Positions 1-8,000 of a stretch of 20,185 bases of DNA are shown here, piece after piece. The position numbers and the translations under genes were made by a program. Origin of the DNA: CAXBPY01 sp003455275 (GTDB lineage Bacteria > Bacteroidota > Bacteroidia > Chitinophagales > UBA10324); contig CAXBPY010000055.1 in NCBI GenBank assembly GCA_963977675.1, forward strand, positions 1 through 20,185, written 5' to 3'. Under the pieces are notes generated by a model. It worked only from the letters and a program-made list of their open reading frames with translations. It was not told the origin of the DNA and did not search any database. How positions within the stretch are numbered: the first letter of the stretch is position 1; each line of letters begins with the position of its first letter.

Positions 1-753
1 GTTAGCCCCATTGCACGCACGCTTGGAATTCCGGCACTCAAGCAAGAGCGCGCAACCAATGCAAGTTTTGGATTCACCGCGACACCTTTCAAAGGGTTTA
101 GTCTTTCAGTGGATGGATACTATGTTCAGATTAAAGACCGCATCGTTCTCACAGGCGCATTTGATAACAGCGATACAACAATTGCCGCTGACCTGAATGC
201 AGTGGGAGTTGCGGCAGCCGAATTTTTTACCAATGCTGTGAACACAACAACCACCGGTGTTGATGTTGTGTTGATGTATTCAAAATCATTTGGCAACAGC
301 CGTATTCAGTTTTCAATTATCGGGAACATGAACAGCATGTCAATTGATAATATATATACCAATGATAAGCTTGCCGGTAAGGAAGATATTTATTTCGGTC
401 CGCGCGATCAGAAGTTTTTGCTTGCATCAGCACCTAAAAATAAATTCACGGTTAAATTGGGATACGGAATTAAAAGGTTCAATTTGGATTTGCATGTCAA
501 TCAGTTTGGAGAAGTTGCACTGGTGAACTGGAGCGGAAACGATTACACCTACACACCAAAAACAACTTTGGATCTTGCTCTCGGAATTGACATTACAAAA
601 AACATGAAACTGAATTTGGGTGCAGCTAATCTTCTGAATACTTATCCTGATACTTTCGATCCATACGAAACAGAATCGGGCGGAGTGTGGGATGCAGTTC
701 AAATGGGATTCGATGGAAGATTCATGTTTGCCAAACTGAATTTTACATTCTGA
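1..753 (+). CDS. TonB-dependent receptor, C-terminal beta-barrel end (partial)
   Basis: The reading frame is open from base 1 to a TGA at 751-753, so about 250 C-terminal residues are visible and the N-terminal plug is outside the window. The sequence is typical of the last strands of a Bacteroidota TonB-dependent outer-membrane receptor: a segment reading LKQERATNASFGFTATPF, then DGYYVQIKDRIVLTG, a late AANLLNTYPDTFDPY segment, and a final aromatic residue (NFTF) as expected for BAM-inserted barrels. Such receptors take up large substrates (glycans, siderophores, peptides) with energy from TonB-ExbBD. The substrate cannot be told from this end, and no SusD-like partner lies downstream. It is the only plus-strand gene here, converges on the E1 gene, and is followed by a strong terminator. 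The methionine at 109 is internal and not the start. Confidence 0.9.
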   Translation, partial: VSPIARTLGIPALKQERATNASFGFTATPFKGFSLSVDGYYVQIKDRIVLTGAFDNSDTTIAADLNAVGVAAAEFFTNAVNTTTTGVDVVLMYSKSFGNSRIQFSIIGNMNSMSIDNIYTNDKLAGKEDIYFGPRDQKFLLASAPKNKFTVKLGYGIKRFNLDLHVNQFGEVALVNWSGNDYTYTPKTTLDLALGIDITKNMKLNLGAANLLNTYPDTFDPYETESGGVWDAVQMGFDGRFMFAKLNFTF

Positions 754-768
754 TAATAATATCATTCG

Positions 769-810
769 AATGAGAAAGGGTTTCTGATTTCAGAAACCCT
801 TTCTCATTTT
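769..810 (+). terminator. Rho-independent terminator after the TonB receptor gene
   Basis: A perfect 19-bp inverted repeat pairs 769-787 with 790-808, with GGG/CCC pairs in the middle of the arm and a nominal 2-nt loop. It runs into TTTT on the plus strand. It begins 15 bp after the receptor stop codon and lies between two convergent genes. The minus-strand exit has no T-run, so it is best read as the receptor's terminator, though so long a hairpin could also slow or protect the opposing transcript. Confidence 0.85.
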
Positions 811-876
811 AATATCGATCCATCTCAGGAGAATAAGTTTCTTACTCTTTTTTTTAATGAAAATATTTTTTCATCA

Positions 877-2964
877 TTAATTTTTTAATAAGTCATTAAT
901 TGCCTCAGCAACAATCTCTGCATTCGGAAGCATGGCTTTTTCCAATCCCATATTTAATGCAACTGCGGGCAATGGTTTAGCGCCAATGGTTTTCACGGGA
1001 GCATCGAGTGATTGAAAACATTTCTCCGAAATATTTCCGGCGAGTGACATTGCAAATGAATTTTGAATGGGTTCTTCGGTGAGCACAATGCACTTTCCAT
1101 GTTTGCGAACTGATGCAAGAACTGTTTCTTCATCCAATGGATTTAAAGTGCGCAGGTCAACAATCTCAACCGAGCCGTGGAAATTTTTCGAAGCATTCTT
1201 CGCCCAGTAAACTCCCATTCCGTAAGTGATGATGGTGAGTGTGTTTCCGTTTGCAGCTTCTTCTTCGCTTGCATGCTGCACAATATTCGCTTTGCCGAGA
1301 GGAAGAATATAATCTTCTGCGGGCTCCACAGTTTTTGCTTCATCAGTTCCCGGAACTTTACTCCAGTATAAACCTTTGTGTTCGAACATCACAACAGGAT
1401 TCGGGTCAAGGAAAGCTGCTTTCAAAAGTCCTTTCATATCAGCAGCATTCGATGGATAACAAACTTTTATTCCGCGCACTGCGAGAATACTAGATTCAAT
1501 ACAACCGCTGTGATAAGGGCCGCCACCACCATACGCACCAATCGGAATTCGAATCACTGTGCTCACCGGAAATTTTCCCATAGTGAGATAACAACTTTTT
1601 GAAAGTTCAGTCACGAGTTGATTTACTCCTGTCCATATGTAATCGGCAAATTGAATTTCTACAATTGACTTTACTCCTACTGCACTCAATCCTGCTGTGC
1701 TGCCAACAATGTATGCTTCTTGTATTGCAGTATTGAACACGCGGTCGTCGCCATATTTTTCAGCAAGAGTTGCAGCTTCGCGGAATACACCGCCCAATCT
1801 TCTTCCAACATCCTGCCCGAAGAAAATTGCGTCGTCATTTGCTTTCAGTATTTCATCCACTGCATGAAGAGCGGAATCAACCATCACAACTTTTTCTTTT
1901 CCTGCCGGATTGCGTTCGCCTTTTTCTTCTGTTACCGGAGTTTCTGCAAACTCATGCAGCATTACACTTTCGGGTGATGGCTCGGGAGCATCCACCGCTT
2001 TTTCGAAGTCTGAATAAATTTTTGCTTTTGCCTTTTCTTCTATCTCATTCAGCACTGATTCGCTGACTTTCAGTTTCTGCACGAGCATGTTTCTTAACTT
2101 TGGAAATGGATCATTCAAAGAATGCTTGCGCAAATCTTCTTCACTGCGATACCATTCCTTTCTCACGCCTGAAGTATGATGACCAAGCAGCGGAACTTTA
2201 GCATGAACTAAAATTGGTTTGCGTTGTGTGCGCACATATTCAATTGCATCCTTCATGCACTCCCACGACTGCACAAAATCACTTCCATCCACGCGCACTC
2301 TTTTCATTCCCTTGAAACCCGCAGCATATTCATAAGCATCCATGCATCGTGCTTCATCACTTGAAACAGAAATTCCCCAATCATTATCCTGAACCAAATA
2401 AATTATCGGCAATTGTTTGAGCACCGCAAACTGCCATGCTTCACTCACTTCTCCTTCTGTTACACTTCCATCGCCGAGCGAACACAACACTACAGGTGCT
2501 TCGGGACTATTCAATAATTTTTTCTTTTCCAAATACTGAACTCCCTGTGCCATTCCTGTCGCGGGAATTACCTGCATTCCTGTCGCACTACTTTGATGCG
2601 GAATTACAGGCCGGTCTTTTCTGCGCGATGATGGATGAGAGTAATAACTTCTTCCTCCTGAAAATGGGTCATCTTTTTTTGCGAGCAGCTGCAGCATCAA
2701 TTCGTAAGGATCCCAACCCATACCGAGCAACATGCTTTCGTCGCGGTAATACGGAGCAGCAAAATCGCACGGCTTCAGTTGCAAACCCGCTGCAAGTTGA
2801 ATTGCTTCGTGTCCGCGGCTGGTGCTGTGCACATACTTTGTTATCTGCCGGTTTTCGTCATACACCTGCGCCATATACTTTGCGCAGCACATCAACTCAA
2901 ATGCTTTCAGATAATGTGTGTCCACTCCGGTTGTTGCTTTTTGATTTTTAGTCAATAGTTCCAT
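877..2964 (-). CDS. Fused alpha-beta E1 of a 2-oxoacid (probably branched-chain) dehydrogenase
   Basis: This 695-residue protein joins the E1 alpha and E1 beta subunits that most organisms encode separately. It is a thiamine-diphosphate enzyme that decarboxylates a 2-oxoacid and passes the acyl group to the lipoyl E2 subunit. The alpha half (about 1-345) carries the ThDP motif GDGS (164-167) with DND at 193-195, an SRGHEA segment near 49-54 and a YRSEEDL loop near 272-278 resembling the phosphorylation-loop region. The beta half (about 355-695) has NTAIQE with Glu416, the residue expected to activate ThDP, and GPYHSG with His485. Fused E1s of this length are common in Bacteroidota and usually annotated as 2-oxoisovalerate dehydrogenase. 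Substrate is inferred from that resemblance, not proven. No E2 or E3 gene is adjacent. The ATG at 2962-2964 has no Shine-Dalgarno sequence, usual for this phylum. Confidence 0.9.
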   Translation of the reverse strand: MELLTKNQKATTGVDTHYLKAFELMCCAKYMAQVYDENRQITKYVHSTSRGHEAIQLAAGLQLKPCDFAAPYYRDESMLLGMGWDPYELMLQLLAKKDDPFSGGRSYYSHPSSRRKDRPVIPHQSSATGMQVIPATGMAQGVQYLEKKKLLNSPEAPVVLCSLGDGSVTEGEVSEAWQFAVLKQLPIIYLVQDNDWGISVSSDEARCMDAYEYAAGFKGMKRVRVDGSDFVQSWECMKDAIEYVRTQRKPILVHAKVPLLGHHTSGVRKEWYRSEEDLRKHSLNDPFPKLRNMLVQKLKVSESVLNEIEEKAKAKIYSDFEKAVDAPEPSPESVMLHEFAETPVTEEKGERNPAGKEKVVMVDSALHAVDEILKANDDAIFFGQDVGRRLGGVFREAATLAEKYGDDRVFNTAIQEAYIVGSTAGLSAVGVKSIVEIQFADYIWTGVNQLVTELSKSCYLTMGKFPVSTVIRIPIGAYGGGGPYHSGCIESSILAVRGIKVCYPSNAADMKGLLKAAFLDPNPVVMFEHKGLYWSKVPGTDEAKTVEPAEDYILPLGKANIVQHASEEEAANGNTLTIITYGMGVYWAKNASKNFHGSVEIVDLRTLNPLDEETVLASVRKHGKCIVLTEEPIQNSFAMSLAGNISEKCFQSLDAPVKTIGAKPLPAVALNMGLEKAMLPNAEIVAEAINDLLKN

Positions 2965-2998
2965 TCAGACGCACAAAGAAAGAAATTCATTTAACCTT

Positions 2999-3604
2999 TT
3001 AATGAGATTGAGAAATAATTTTCTTCCTGTAATTCTGATAAACATTCACGGCCCACATGAGTTGAGTGAATATCATTAGCACATAGCCGGTAATTCCTAT
3101 GTAATCGAGAGTTGTGTAATTTCTGAAATGAAATAAAAACAAAAAGGAACATATCCATAGCGGCAATGAAGAAATCAATCCTAAAACTCTCACCCATTTT
3201 TTAAACTCATCGCAAGCTGCTATTAATAGCATAGCCGGCAGGTATAAAAAATTTGCGCTGGTAGTGATGTAATAAGACTTTTCGAATGCCTCTCTTGAAA
3301 TGCTTTCAGTTGTTTCAAAAAGTGAAGCCATCAGTACACCGGTGGAAATGGCAAGCATGGTGAACCCAGCAGCGGCTAAAACTTTTTTTTCATCAGCCAG
3401 TTTTATAGCCATCACTGTGGTTCCGAAAATGAAGAGTGTTAATCCTAATTCAATAATTACTCCGCTTTCGGGAGTGTACTTAGGAATGTCGGTGCTGTAA
3501 TCAGGCGGATAAAAAATGTTTGAAAGAAGAAAGCAAAAAATTTGTGCTGTGAATCCAACAACAATGGCGAGGGTGATATATTTCTAGTGCTTAGGATGAG
3601 ACAT
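2999..3604 (-). pseudogene. Small polytopic membrane protein, interrupted by TAG at codon 7
   Basis: An ATG at 3602-3604 opens a frame reading MSHPKH, then TAG (3584-3586), then KYITLAIVVGFTAQIF and on without interruption to the TAA at 2999-3001: 201 codons with one internal amber. The product would have about five or six hydrophobic segments and a KKWVRVLGLISSLP motif near 135-148. It aligns along its length with the intact 183-residue protein at 16911-17462, which starts just ahead of the matching first membrane segment; this supports the upstream start. The first ordinary start after the TAG is a GTG at 3413-3415, inside the second hydrophobic segment, giving 138 residues without the first helix. 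TAG ends three other genes here, so amber is a true stop in this organism. Likely a nonsense mutation or a sequence error; readthrough is less likely. Function unknown. The E1 gene follows after 34 bp. Confidence 0.75.
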
Positions 3605-3636
3605 TATACAATATCAATTAATCACGAAACTAAATT

Positions 3637-4671
3637 CTAATTTTCAAAAATCATCACTTTCAAATTCCCCTTCTTATCAATGTAACCGCGGAACATTCCA
3701 TCGGTGTTGTAAGGCATGGTAATATTTCCTTTTCGGTCAATGGCAATACATCCACCACGACCACCGGCTGCTGTAAGTTTTTTCATAATCACTTTTCGCG
3801 CTGCGCGCTTCACTGACATATATCTGTATTGCATCATTGCAGAAATATCATGAGCCACCACAAGCCGGATAAAATCTTCTCCCTTTCCGGTGCAGGAAAC
3901 AGCGCAAGTTTTATTGTTTGCATAAGTGCCGCAGCCAATCAGCGGTGAATCACCAATCCGATTATAGCGTTTGTTCACAATTCCACCGGTTGATGTTCCG
4001 GCTGCCAGATTTCCAAACTGATCAAGTGCCACACAGCCAACAGTTCCGTATTTGTCTTCAGCATTTTTATCCGCAGGAACAATCATTCCTGTGGTATCAG
4101 TGTGATCCAGTAAAACAGTATCGGTGTCAATTATTTTTTCTAATTGCTGAATTCGATATGGTGTGAAGAAATAATTCGTGTCCACTATTTGCACACCATG
4201 TTTTTGAGCGAACTCTTCTGCTCCTGCACCAGAAAGGAAAATAAATTTTGAACTATCCATCACTTTTCTGGCTGCATCAATCGGATTCTTTATTGTTTTT
4301 ACCTCAGCCACTGCGCCTGCTTTTAATGAATCACCTCTCATGATGGCGGCATCCATTTCAATTGTTTTATTGTGAGTTAACACTGAACCTTTTCCTGCAT
4401 TGAACAGCACAGAATTTTCCAAAACATGAATGGCGGCCTGAACTGCATCTACCGAAGTGCCTCCTTTTTTTAAAATTGAATACCCGGCTTCAAGCGCCAA
4501 TTGAAGAGTGTCTTTATATGCCTTTTGTTGTTCTGGTGAAAGGTTCAGCTTAAGCAAATTGCTTGCTCCGCCATGAACTGCAATCGCAATTGGTGCATTC
4601 GTTTTTTGAGCCATAGTAAATTGAAAAGTTACGAGTAGAAAAAAAAATAAAACAAAAACTTGTTTCAGCAT
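3637..4671 (-). CDS. Exported isoaspartyl peptidase / plant-type L-asparaginase (Ntn-hydrolase)
   Basis: This 344-residue protein belongs to the asparaginase-2 family, whose members hydrolyse beta-aspartyl (isoaspartyl) dipeptides and often asparagine, and mature by self-cleavage before a catalytic threonine. That threonine is Thr210 in KYGTVGC. The other active-site residues fall at exactly the spacing of E. coli EcAIII: Thr228 (GTSTGG), Arg238 and Asp241 (RIGDS), Thr261-Gly262. A hydrophobic N-terminus ending TMAQ (about residue 21) is a signal peptide, so it acts in the periplasm or beyond. The N-terminal AVHGGA motif is also typical. It starts 3 bp after the stop of the DUF2490-like gene and is probably the last gene of that operon. 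Its TAG stop is 32 bp before the interrupted membrane-protein gene. Activity is predicted with good confidence; the preferred substrate is not known. Confidence 0.92.
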   Translation of the reverse strand: MLKQVFVLFFFLLVTFQFTMAQKTNAPIAIAVHGGASNLLKLNLSPEQQKAYKDTLQLALEAGYSILKKGGTSVDAVQAAIHVLENSVLFNAGKGSVLTHNKTIEMDAAIMRGDSLKAGAVAEVKTIKNPIDAARKVMDSSKFIFLSGAGAEEFAQKHGVQIVDTNYFFTPYRIQQLEKIIDTDTVLLDHTDTTGMIVPADKNAEDKYGTVGCVALDQFGNLAAGTSTGGIVNKRYNRIGDSPLIGCGTYANNKTCAVSCTGKGEDFIRLVVAHDISAMMQYRYMSVKRAARKVIMKKLTAAGGRGGCIAIDRKGNITMPYNTDGMFRGYIDKKGNLKVMIFEN

Positions 4672-4674
4672 GAA

Positions 4675-5358
4675 TCAGAATTTTAGGTAACAGGTTGCGC
4701 CCAATGAAAAATAATTAATACGATTGATGCGGTTTAGCCCGTCGTCGAAAGAAAAATAAAATTCAGTCTTTACATTTTCATTAAATGTATAATTAAGTCC
4801 TGATGAATATCGGATATCAGTAAGTTTTCTTCCGGTGTTTCGGTTCAGGTATAGAAAGTTTTCAATCGAAGTAAATAGACTGAAGTAATAATTCAACTTA
4901 TAGCGAAGCTGTAACCGGTTGCGATAATAGGTTTGATAAGACCGAAAAATGTTATCGAACAAATGGGGGTAATACTGATTTTGAATTCGGCTTCGAAGAT
5001 TCAAATTAAACCGGTGAAAAAATTTTTGATAATTAATATCAGCATAAATCATTTGGCGGTCATCAAAATAGTTCTGAAGGTTGCGGCTTTTAGCAAACCG
5101 ATAATTAGCTCCGAAAGAAAAATTCCTGTTGAGCCGGTAATTAAGTCCGAGATCAGCAAATCCCAGTGCCACCTCACTTAAATTCTGGTTGATGATTTCA
5201 TTGTTTAAAAATGAAACAGAAAAACTGCGCGAAATTTTTTTCTCAATGCTTAAACCAACAACCGCACGGAAATCATTTTGCGGCTGCGCAAATACGCCAC
5301 AACTGAATATGATTCCGAAGAAAAACAAAGAACCTAACTTCTTAGTATGTGTAAACAT
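4675..5358 (-). CDS. DUF2490-like outer-membrane beta-barrel protein
   Basis: A 227-residue exported protein: the signal peptide is MFTHTKKLGSLFFFGIIFSCGVFAQ, followed by alternating short amphipathic strands rich in Tyr, Phe, Arg and Asn (for example LGLNYRLNRNFSFGANYRF) and a C-terminal phenylalanine in CYLKF. This is the pattern of a small outer-membrane barrel and resembles DUF2490. I chose the ATG at 5356-5358 because the frame upstream (to 5430) is rich in charged residues and lies inside the preceding gene, whereas this start places the signal peptide at the N-terminus and has AAGGAGA directly before it. The start overlaps the end of the YD-repeat-like gene by 17 bp, which suggests translational coupling. 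The peptidase gene follows after 3 bp. Molecular role unknown; a pore, anchor or receptor for the upstream ABC system is a guess. Confidence 0.78.
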   Translation of the reverse strand: MFTHTKKLGSLFFFGIIFSCGVFAQPQNDFRAVVGLSIEKKISRSFSVSFLNNEIINQNLSEVALGFADLGLNYRLNRNFSFGANYRFAKSRNLQNYFDDRQMIYADINYQKFFHRFNLNLRSRIQNQYYPHLFDNIFRSYQTYYRNRLQLRYKLNYYFSLFTSIENFLYLNRNTGRKLTDIRYSSGLNYTFNENVKTEFYFSFDDGLNRINRINYFSLGATCYLKF

Positions 5359-5899
5359 TCTCCTTCGAATAAATGATTTCGTTTTTGCTGTTATAAATTT
5401 TTTTTGAAAGCAACATTCCCTTTGAATCATAGGTATACTCAGTTCGGCGTATGATTAAACCGCTTGCATCCGTTGTCTGCTCGCTTACAATATCATTGGA
5501 TGAATTGTAAGTGTAAATTGTTTTCTCCGTCAGATTTCCGTTGGAATCAAAAAATGTTTTAACAGTTATTTCATTCCATTTATCATATTCAGTCTTTGAA
5601 GACTTAATTGTTTTTCCGCTTGTATCGAGTTGCATCCAGGTTGTTTCATCATCATGACTGTTAAATGAAAATTTCTCCCAGCGGATTTTATTTCCATTCT
5701 TATCAAATTCTAATAGTTCAATGATATTTCCGTGAGCATCATAAAAATTTTTGGTGTGGCGAAAACTGCCTTCCGATTTTCTGAAATCAATTGTAGTCAT
5801 CTCAGCTGAATTGATTTTCCGGTCTGCAATTTCTCGCTGCGATTGGGCCGAAAGTTTTGCTGGCAATAAAACGATCAGCAGAAAAAAAATATTTTTCAT
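5342..5899 (-). CDS. Secreted YD-repeat-like protein (RHS/antigen-like repeats)
   Basis: A 185-residue protein with a signal peptide (MKNIFFLLIVLLPAKLSAQ) and then about nine copies of a short motif of the form aromatic-D-x-x-G-N: YDAHGN, FDKNGN, LDTSGK, YDKWNE, FDSNGN, YNSSND, TDASGL, YDSKGM, YNSKNE. This spacing, about 16-22 residues, resembles YD/RHS repeats that form beta-strand wraps, but the protein is far too short to be an RHS toxin and has no toxin domain. I chose ATG 5897-5899 over an in-frame TTG nine bases upstream, since it begins the signal peptide exactly and leaves 5 bp after the lipoprotein stop. It sits inside the ABC operon. It probably works in the periplasm or at the cell surface; binding partner unknown. 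Confidence 0.75.
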   Translation of the reverse strand: MKNIFFLLIVLLPAKLSAQSQREIADRKINSAEMTTIDFRKSEGSFRHTKNFYDAHGNIIELLEFDKNGNKIRWEKFSFNSHDDETTWMQLDTSGKTIKSSKTEYDKWNEITVKTFFDSNGNLTEKTIYTYNSSNDIVSEQTTDASGLIIRRTEYTYDSKGMLLSKKIYNSKNEIIYSKENVYTY

Positions 5900-5904
5900 T
5901 TCGC

Positions 5905-6327
5905 TCAATTAAAAATTCGAATTGTATCGAGTGTAATCACATCCTTTCTTCCGCTGATGATTGTGGAATCAATTACCGGAATTGAGCCGGAAGAAGTTGA
6001 GGTATGCTGAGAGAAAGAAGAATCGAGTGAGTAAGCATACACTTTGTACTTTCCGGGATAAAGAAATTTGAATTCATAATTTCCGTTGTAGTCGGTCTTA
6101 ATTCGTTTTATGTAAGTGATGTCATTGCCCGGAACAAGATATACATACACATCAGCCCCCGGATATTCGCTGATGAATTGAGTGAAAGTGGTATTGAAAT
6201 GCTGAGCATGTACATTTCCATTGATGGTTGCATCGCCACCTATACCCGGCTGTTTTTTACAAGAGAAAAAAAACAGCGAAGCAAAAGCGAAAAGAAAAAA
6301 GATTTTGAGAACCGAATTCATTTTCAT
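5905..6327 (-). CDS. Lipoprotein with a carboxypeptidase-regulatory-like (Ig-type) domain
   Basis: A 140-residue protein with a lipoprotein signal: hydrophobic stretch, then FFFSCKK with Cys23 as the likely lipidated residue. The mature part reads as one beta-sandwich of the carboxypeptidase-regulatory or transthyretin-like type: an opening TINGNVHAQHF strand, DVYVYLVPG, then TDYNGNYEFKFLYPGKYKVY, which is the hallmark turn of that fold. Such domains are often found on the outer surface in Bacteroidota. The start codon ATG 6325-6327 overlaps the stop of the ABC gene in a 4-bp ATGA, so the two are almost certainly translationally coupled. A second ATG two codons in is also possible. Function unknown; its position suggests an accessory of the transporter. 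Confidence 0.8.
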   Translation of the reverse strand: MKMNSVLKIFFLFAFASLFFFSCKKQPGIGGDATINGNVHAQHFNTTFTQFISEYPGADVYVYLVPGNDITYIKRIKTDYNGNYEFKFLYPGKYKVYAYSLDSSFSQHTSTSSGSIPVIDSTIISGRKDVITLDTIRIFN

Positions 6328-8000
6328 TTTGAAAGTGAAATTATTTTATCAGGAATTAATTCTGCAGGAAGTGGTTTTGAAGAAGCGATGATAATGGTGC
6401 GCCGGTTTCGTAAATTATTCAAACGCTCTGCAATCACCTCGCGGTTGTTATCATCCAGTTCATCAAAAGGTTCGTCAAGCAAAAGAATTCTTTTTTGTGT
6501 GAGAAAAGCACGGCTGAACATAAGCATTTTTCTTTCACCGGCTGAAAGATTGCCTGCATAATCTGTAAGCTTGAAGTCCAGAATATTTTCATCTTCATCG
6601 ACTGAAGCAAACTTCAATCGCTGCAGTGAGGCAAGTGCGCGTTCGCGCTTTTCTTCTGCACGGCTGTAAGAAATAGCTTTAAAAATTGTATTACCGATTA
6701 ATGGAAAGTCATTACTTACAATGGTGACATTTCTTCTGATTTCCTTAGGCGAAATTTTTTTTGATCCTGAAAAATCATTAAAAAATATTTCACCGCTTGT
6801 CGGAGGAAATAAGTTCAGTACCAATTTTAACAAGGTTGATTTTCCGCTTCCGGCATTTCCTGTTATATGAACTATTGAATTTTCAGAAATATTTTCAGAA
6901 AAGTTTTCAATCACTTTCGTTCCATCTTCATAATTAAAGGTTACATTTTGAAAAGAAATTTTTCCAGTTGCATTCAATTCTCCAATCGCTCCTTTCTCCA
7001 TTTCAAACGGGCGATTAATCACCCGCAGCAATTTCATATAAGAAACACTGCCGGCGCGCCACAGCACATTCACTTTCAAAACACGACGAAAACTTTTTTG
7101 CATATAAAGCAAAATGAGAATGTAGGCAAACACATCTGCCTTCTTAATTCCATATGGTTTTTGCTCCCGCATAATTGCAACATCATACAATACAAAACCA
7201 ATAGCTGAGTAAAAAATAAAAGGCAACAATGCTTCAATCATGGAGCGATTCCTAAAATATTTTAAACCAAAGTCAAAAACTTTTTTCGATCGCTTATTGA
7301 ATTGTTCTTCTTCCGGTTTCTCGCGGTTAAATGCTTTGATACTGCTAAATGCCTGAAATCTCTGAGCCACAAATCCAAGCAGGGCGCTTTTGCTGTTCCG
7401 TCTTAATGAAATAATTTCCTTCAGTTTTATTGTAAGAAAGTAAATCAGTAAAAAACCTGAAAGCAGAAATGCAAAAACTATCAGTGTCAGACCTTCGCTC
7501 AGGGTAAACAGAGCCCACGATGAAAAGATGATATAGATGAGGTCGCTGCTGAATTCAATTATTCCGGAAGTAATGAACTTCTGGATGAATATCAAATCGC
7601 CACTGTAGCGCAACAAATATTTTCCGGTTGGTTTAGAGTTAAATACTGGAAGCGGCTGCTTCAACTGTGAAAGAAAAGCAAGTTCACGAATACTTCGGGA
7701 AAATTTTTCTCCAATTACGCCCGCCAAATATTTTTCTGTAAAAAGAAAAATGCTGGCCGCCAGAACTAAAACTCCGAGAAATAAAAAGTAAGCCCGATTA
7801 GTTTCAATTACAACCGGAAGCATATCGAAGAGCCTGCCCTTTAAAGAATTTTCGTGAAGGGCAGTTTCATAGAATTTGCCTATGCTGAGTGGAAGCAACA
7901 CGCTTAGAAATGCACCAAGCACGGCGCATATCAGCGTCGCAGCCACAAGCAACCAGTTCTTCCTTGTAAACTGAATGATGAGCTGAGCCCGCGTAATCAT
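6324..8000 (-). CDS. ABC exporter-type half-transporter (membrane domain fused to ATPase), divergent motifs
   Basis: This 558-residue protein has an N-terminal six-helix exporter domain (about 1-335, helices near 16-40, 69-88, 147-166, 170-190, 257-277, 289-303) and a C-terminal nucleotide-binding domain (about 345-558). Walker A is GNAGSGKST (381-389) and Walker B ILLLDEP (505-511), with the catalytic Glu510 kept. Other motifs depart from consensus: the Q-loop glutamine is Asn430 (VSNDFP), the signature is LSAGE (485-489) instead of LSGGQ, and the H-loop histidine position reads serine (near 541 in IIIASSKP). ATP binding is likely; hydrolysis may be weak, or depend on a partner. Exporters of this type work as dimers and move lipids, peptides or small molecules outward. 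It overlaps its upstream NTPase gene and downstream lipoprotein gene by 4 bp each. No peptidase domain for peptide processing is present. Substrate unknown. Confidence 0.88.
   Translation of the reverse strand: MITRAQLIIQFTRKNWLLVAATLICAVLGAFLSVLLPLSIGKFYETALHENSLKGRLFDMLPVVIETNRAYFLFLGVLVLAASIFLFTEKYLAGVIGEKFSRSIRELAFLSQLKQPLPVFNSKPTGKYLLRYSGDLIFIQKFITSGIIEFSSDLIYIIFSSWALFTLSEGLTLIVFAFLLSGFLLIYFLTIKLKEIISLRRNSKSALLGFVAQRFQAFSSIKAFNREKPEEEQFNKRSKKVFDFGLKYFRNRSMIEALLPFIFYSAIGFVLYDVAIMREQKPYGIKKADVFAYILILLYMQKSFRRVLKVNVLWRAGSVSYMKLLRVINRPFEMEKGAIGELNATGKISFQNVTFNYEDGTKVIENFSENISENSIVHITGNAGSGKSTLLKLVLNLFPPTSGEIFFNDFSGSKKISPKEIRRNVTIVSNDFPLIGNTIFKAISYSRAEEKRERALASLQRLKFASVDEDENILDFKLTDYAGNLSAGERKMLMFSRAFLTQKRILLLDEPFDELDDNNREVIAERLNNLRNRRTIIIASSKPLPAELIPDKIISLSK

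Noticed and set aside
427..765. Minus-strand frame of 112 codons across the end of the TonB receptor
   Set aside because: It is antisense to a clear receptor barrel and runs into the terminator hairpin; cysteine-rich random composition.
857..874. ATGAAAA...TTTTCAT hairpin just past the E1 stop as its terminator
   Set aside because: A 7-bp AT-rich stem with no T-run on the minus strand; likely only low-complexity sequence.
2436..2951. Open plus-strand frame of 171 codons opposite the E1 gene
   Set aside because: It is antisense to the conserved E1 alpha domain, has no recognisable protein character, and is an expected shadow of the minus-strand codon usage.
3584..3586. Genome-wide amber reassignment as explanation of the internal TAG
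   Set aside because: TAG terminates at least three other genes in the window at sensible C-termini, including a T9SS sorting domain.
5359..5430. Longer start for the DUF2490-like protein at 5430
   Set aside because: It would add 24 charged residues ahead of a good signal peptide and deepen the overlap with the upstream gene to 89 bp.
5342..5899. YD-repeat-like gene as an RHS toxin or contact-dependent inhibition gene
   Set aside because: Only 185 residues, with no RHS core or toxin tip and no immunity gene beside it.
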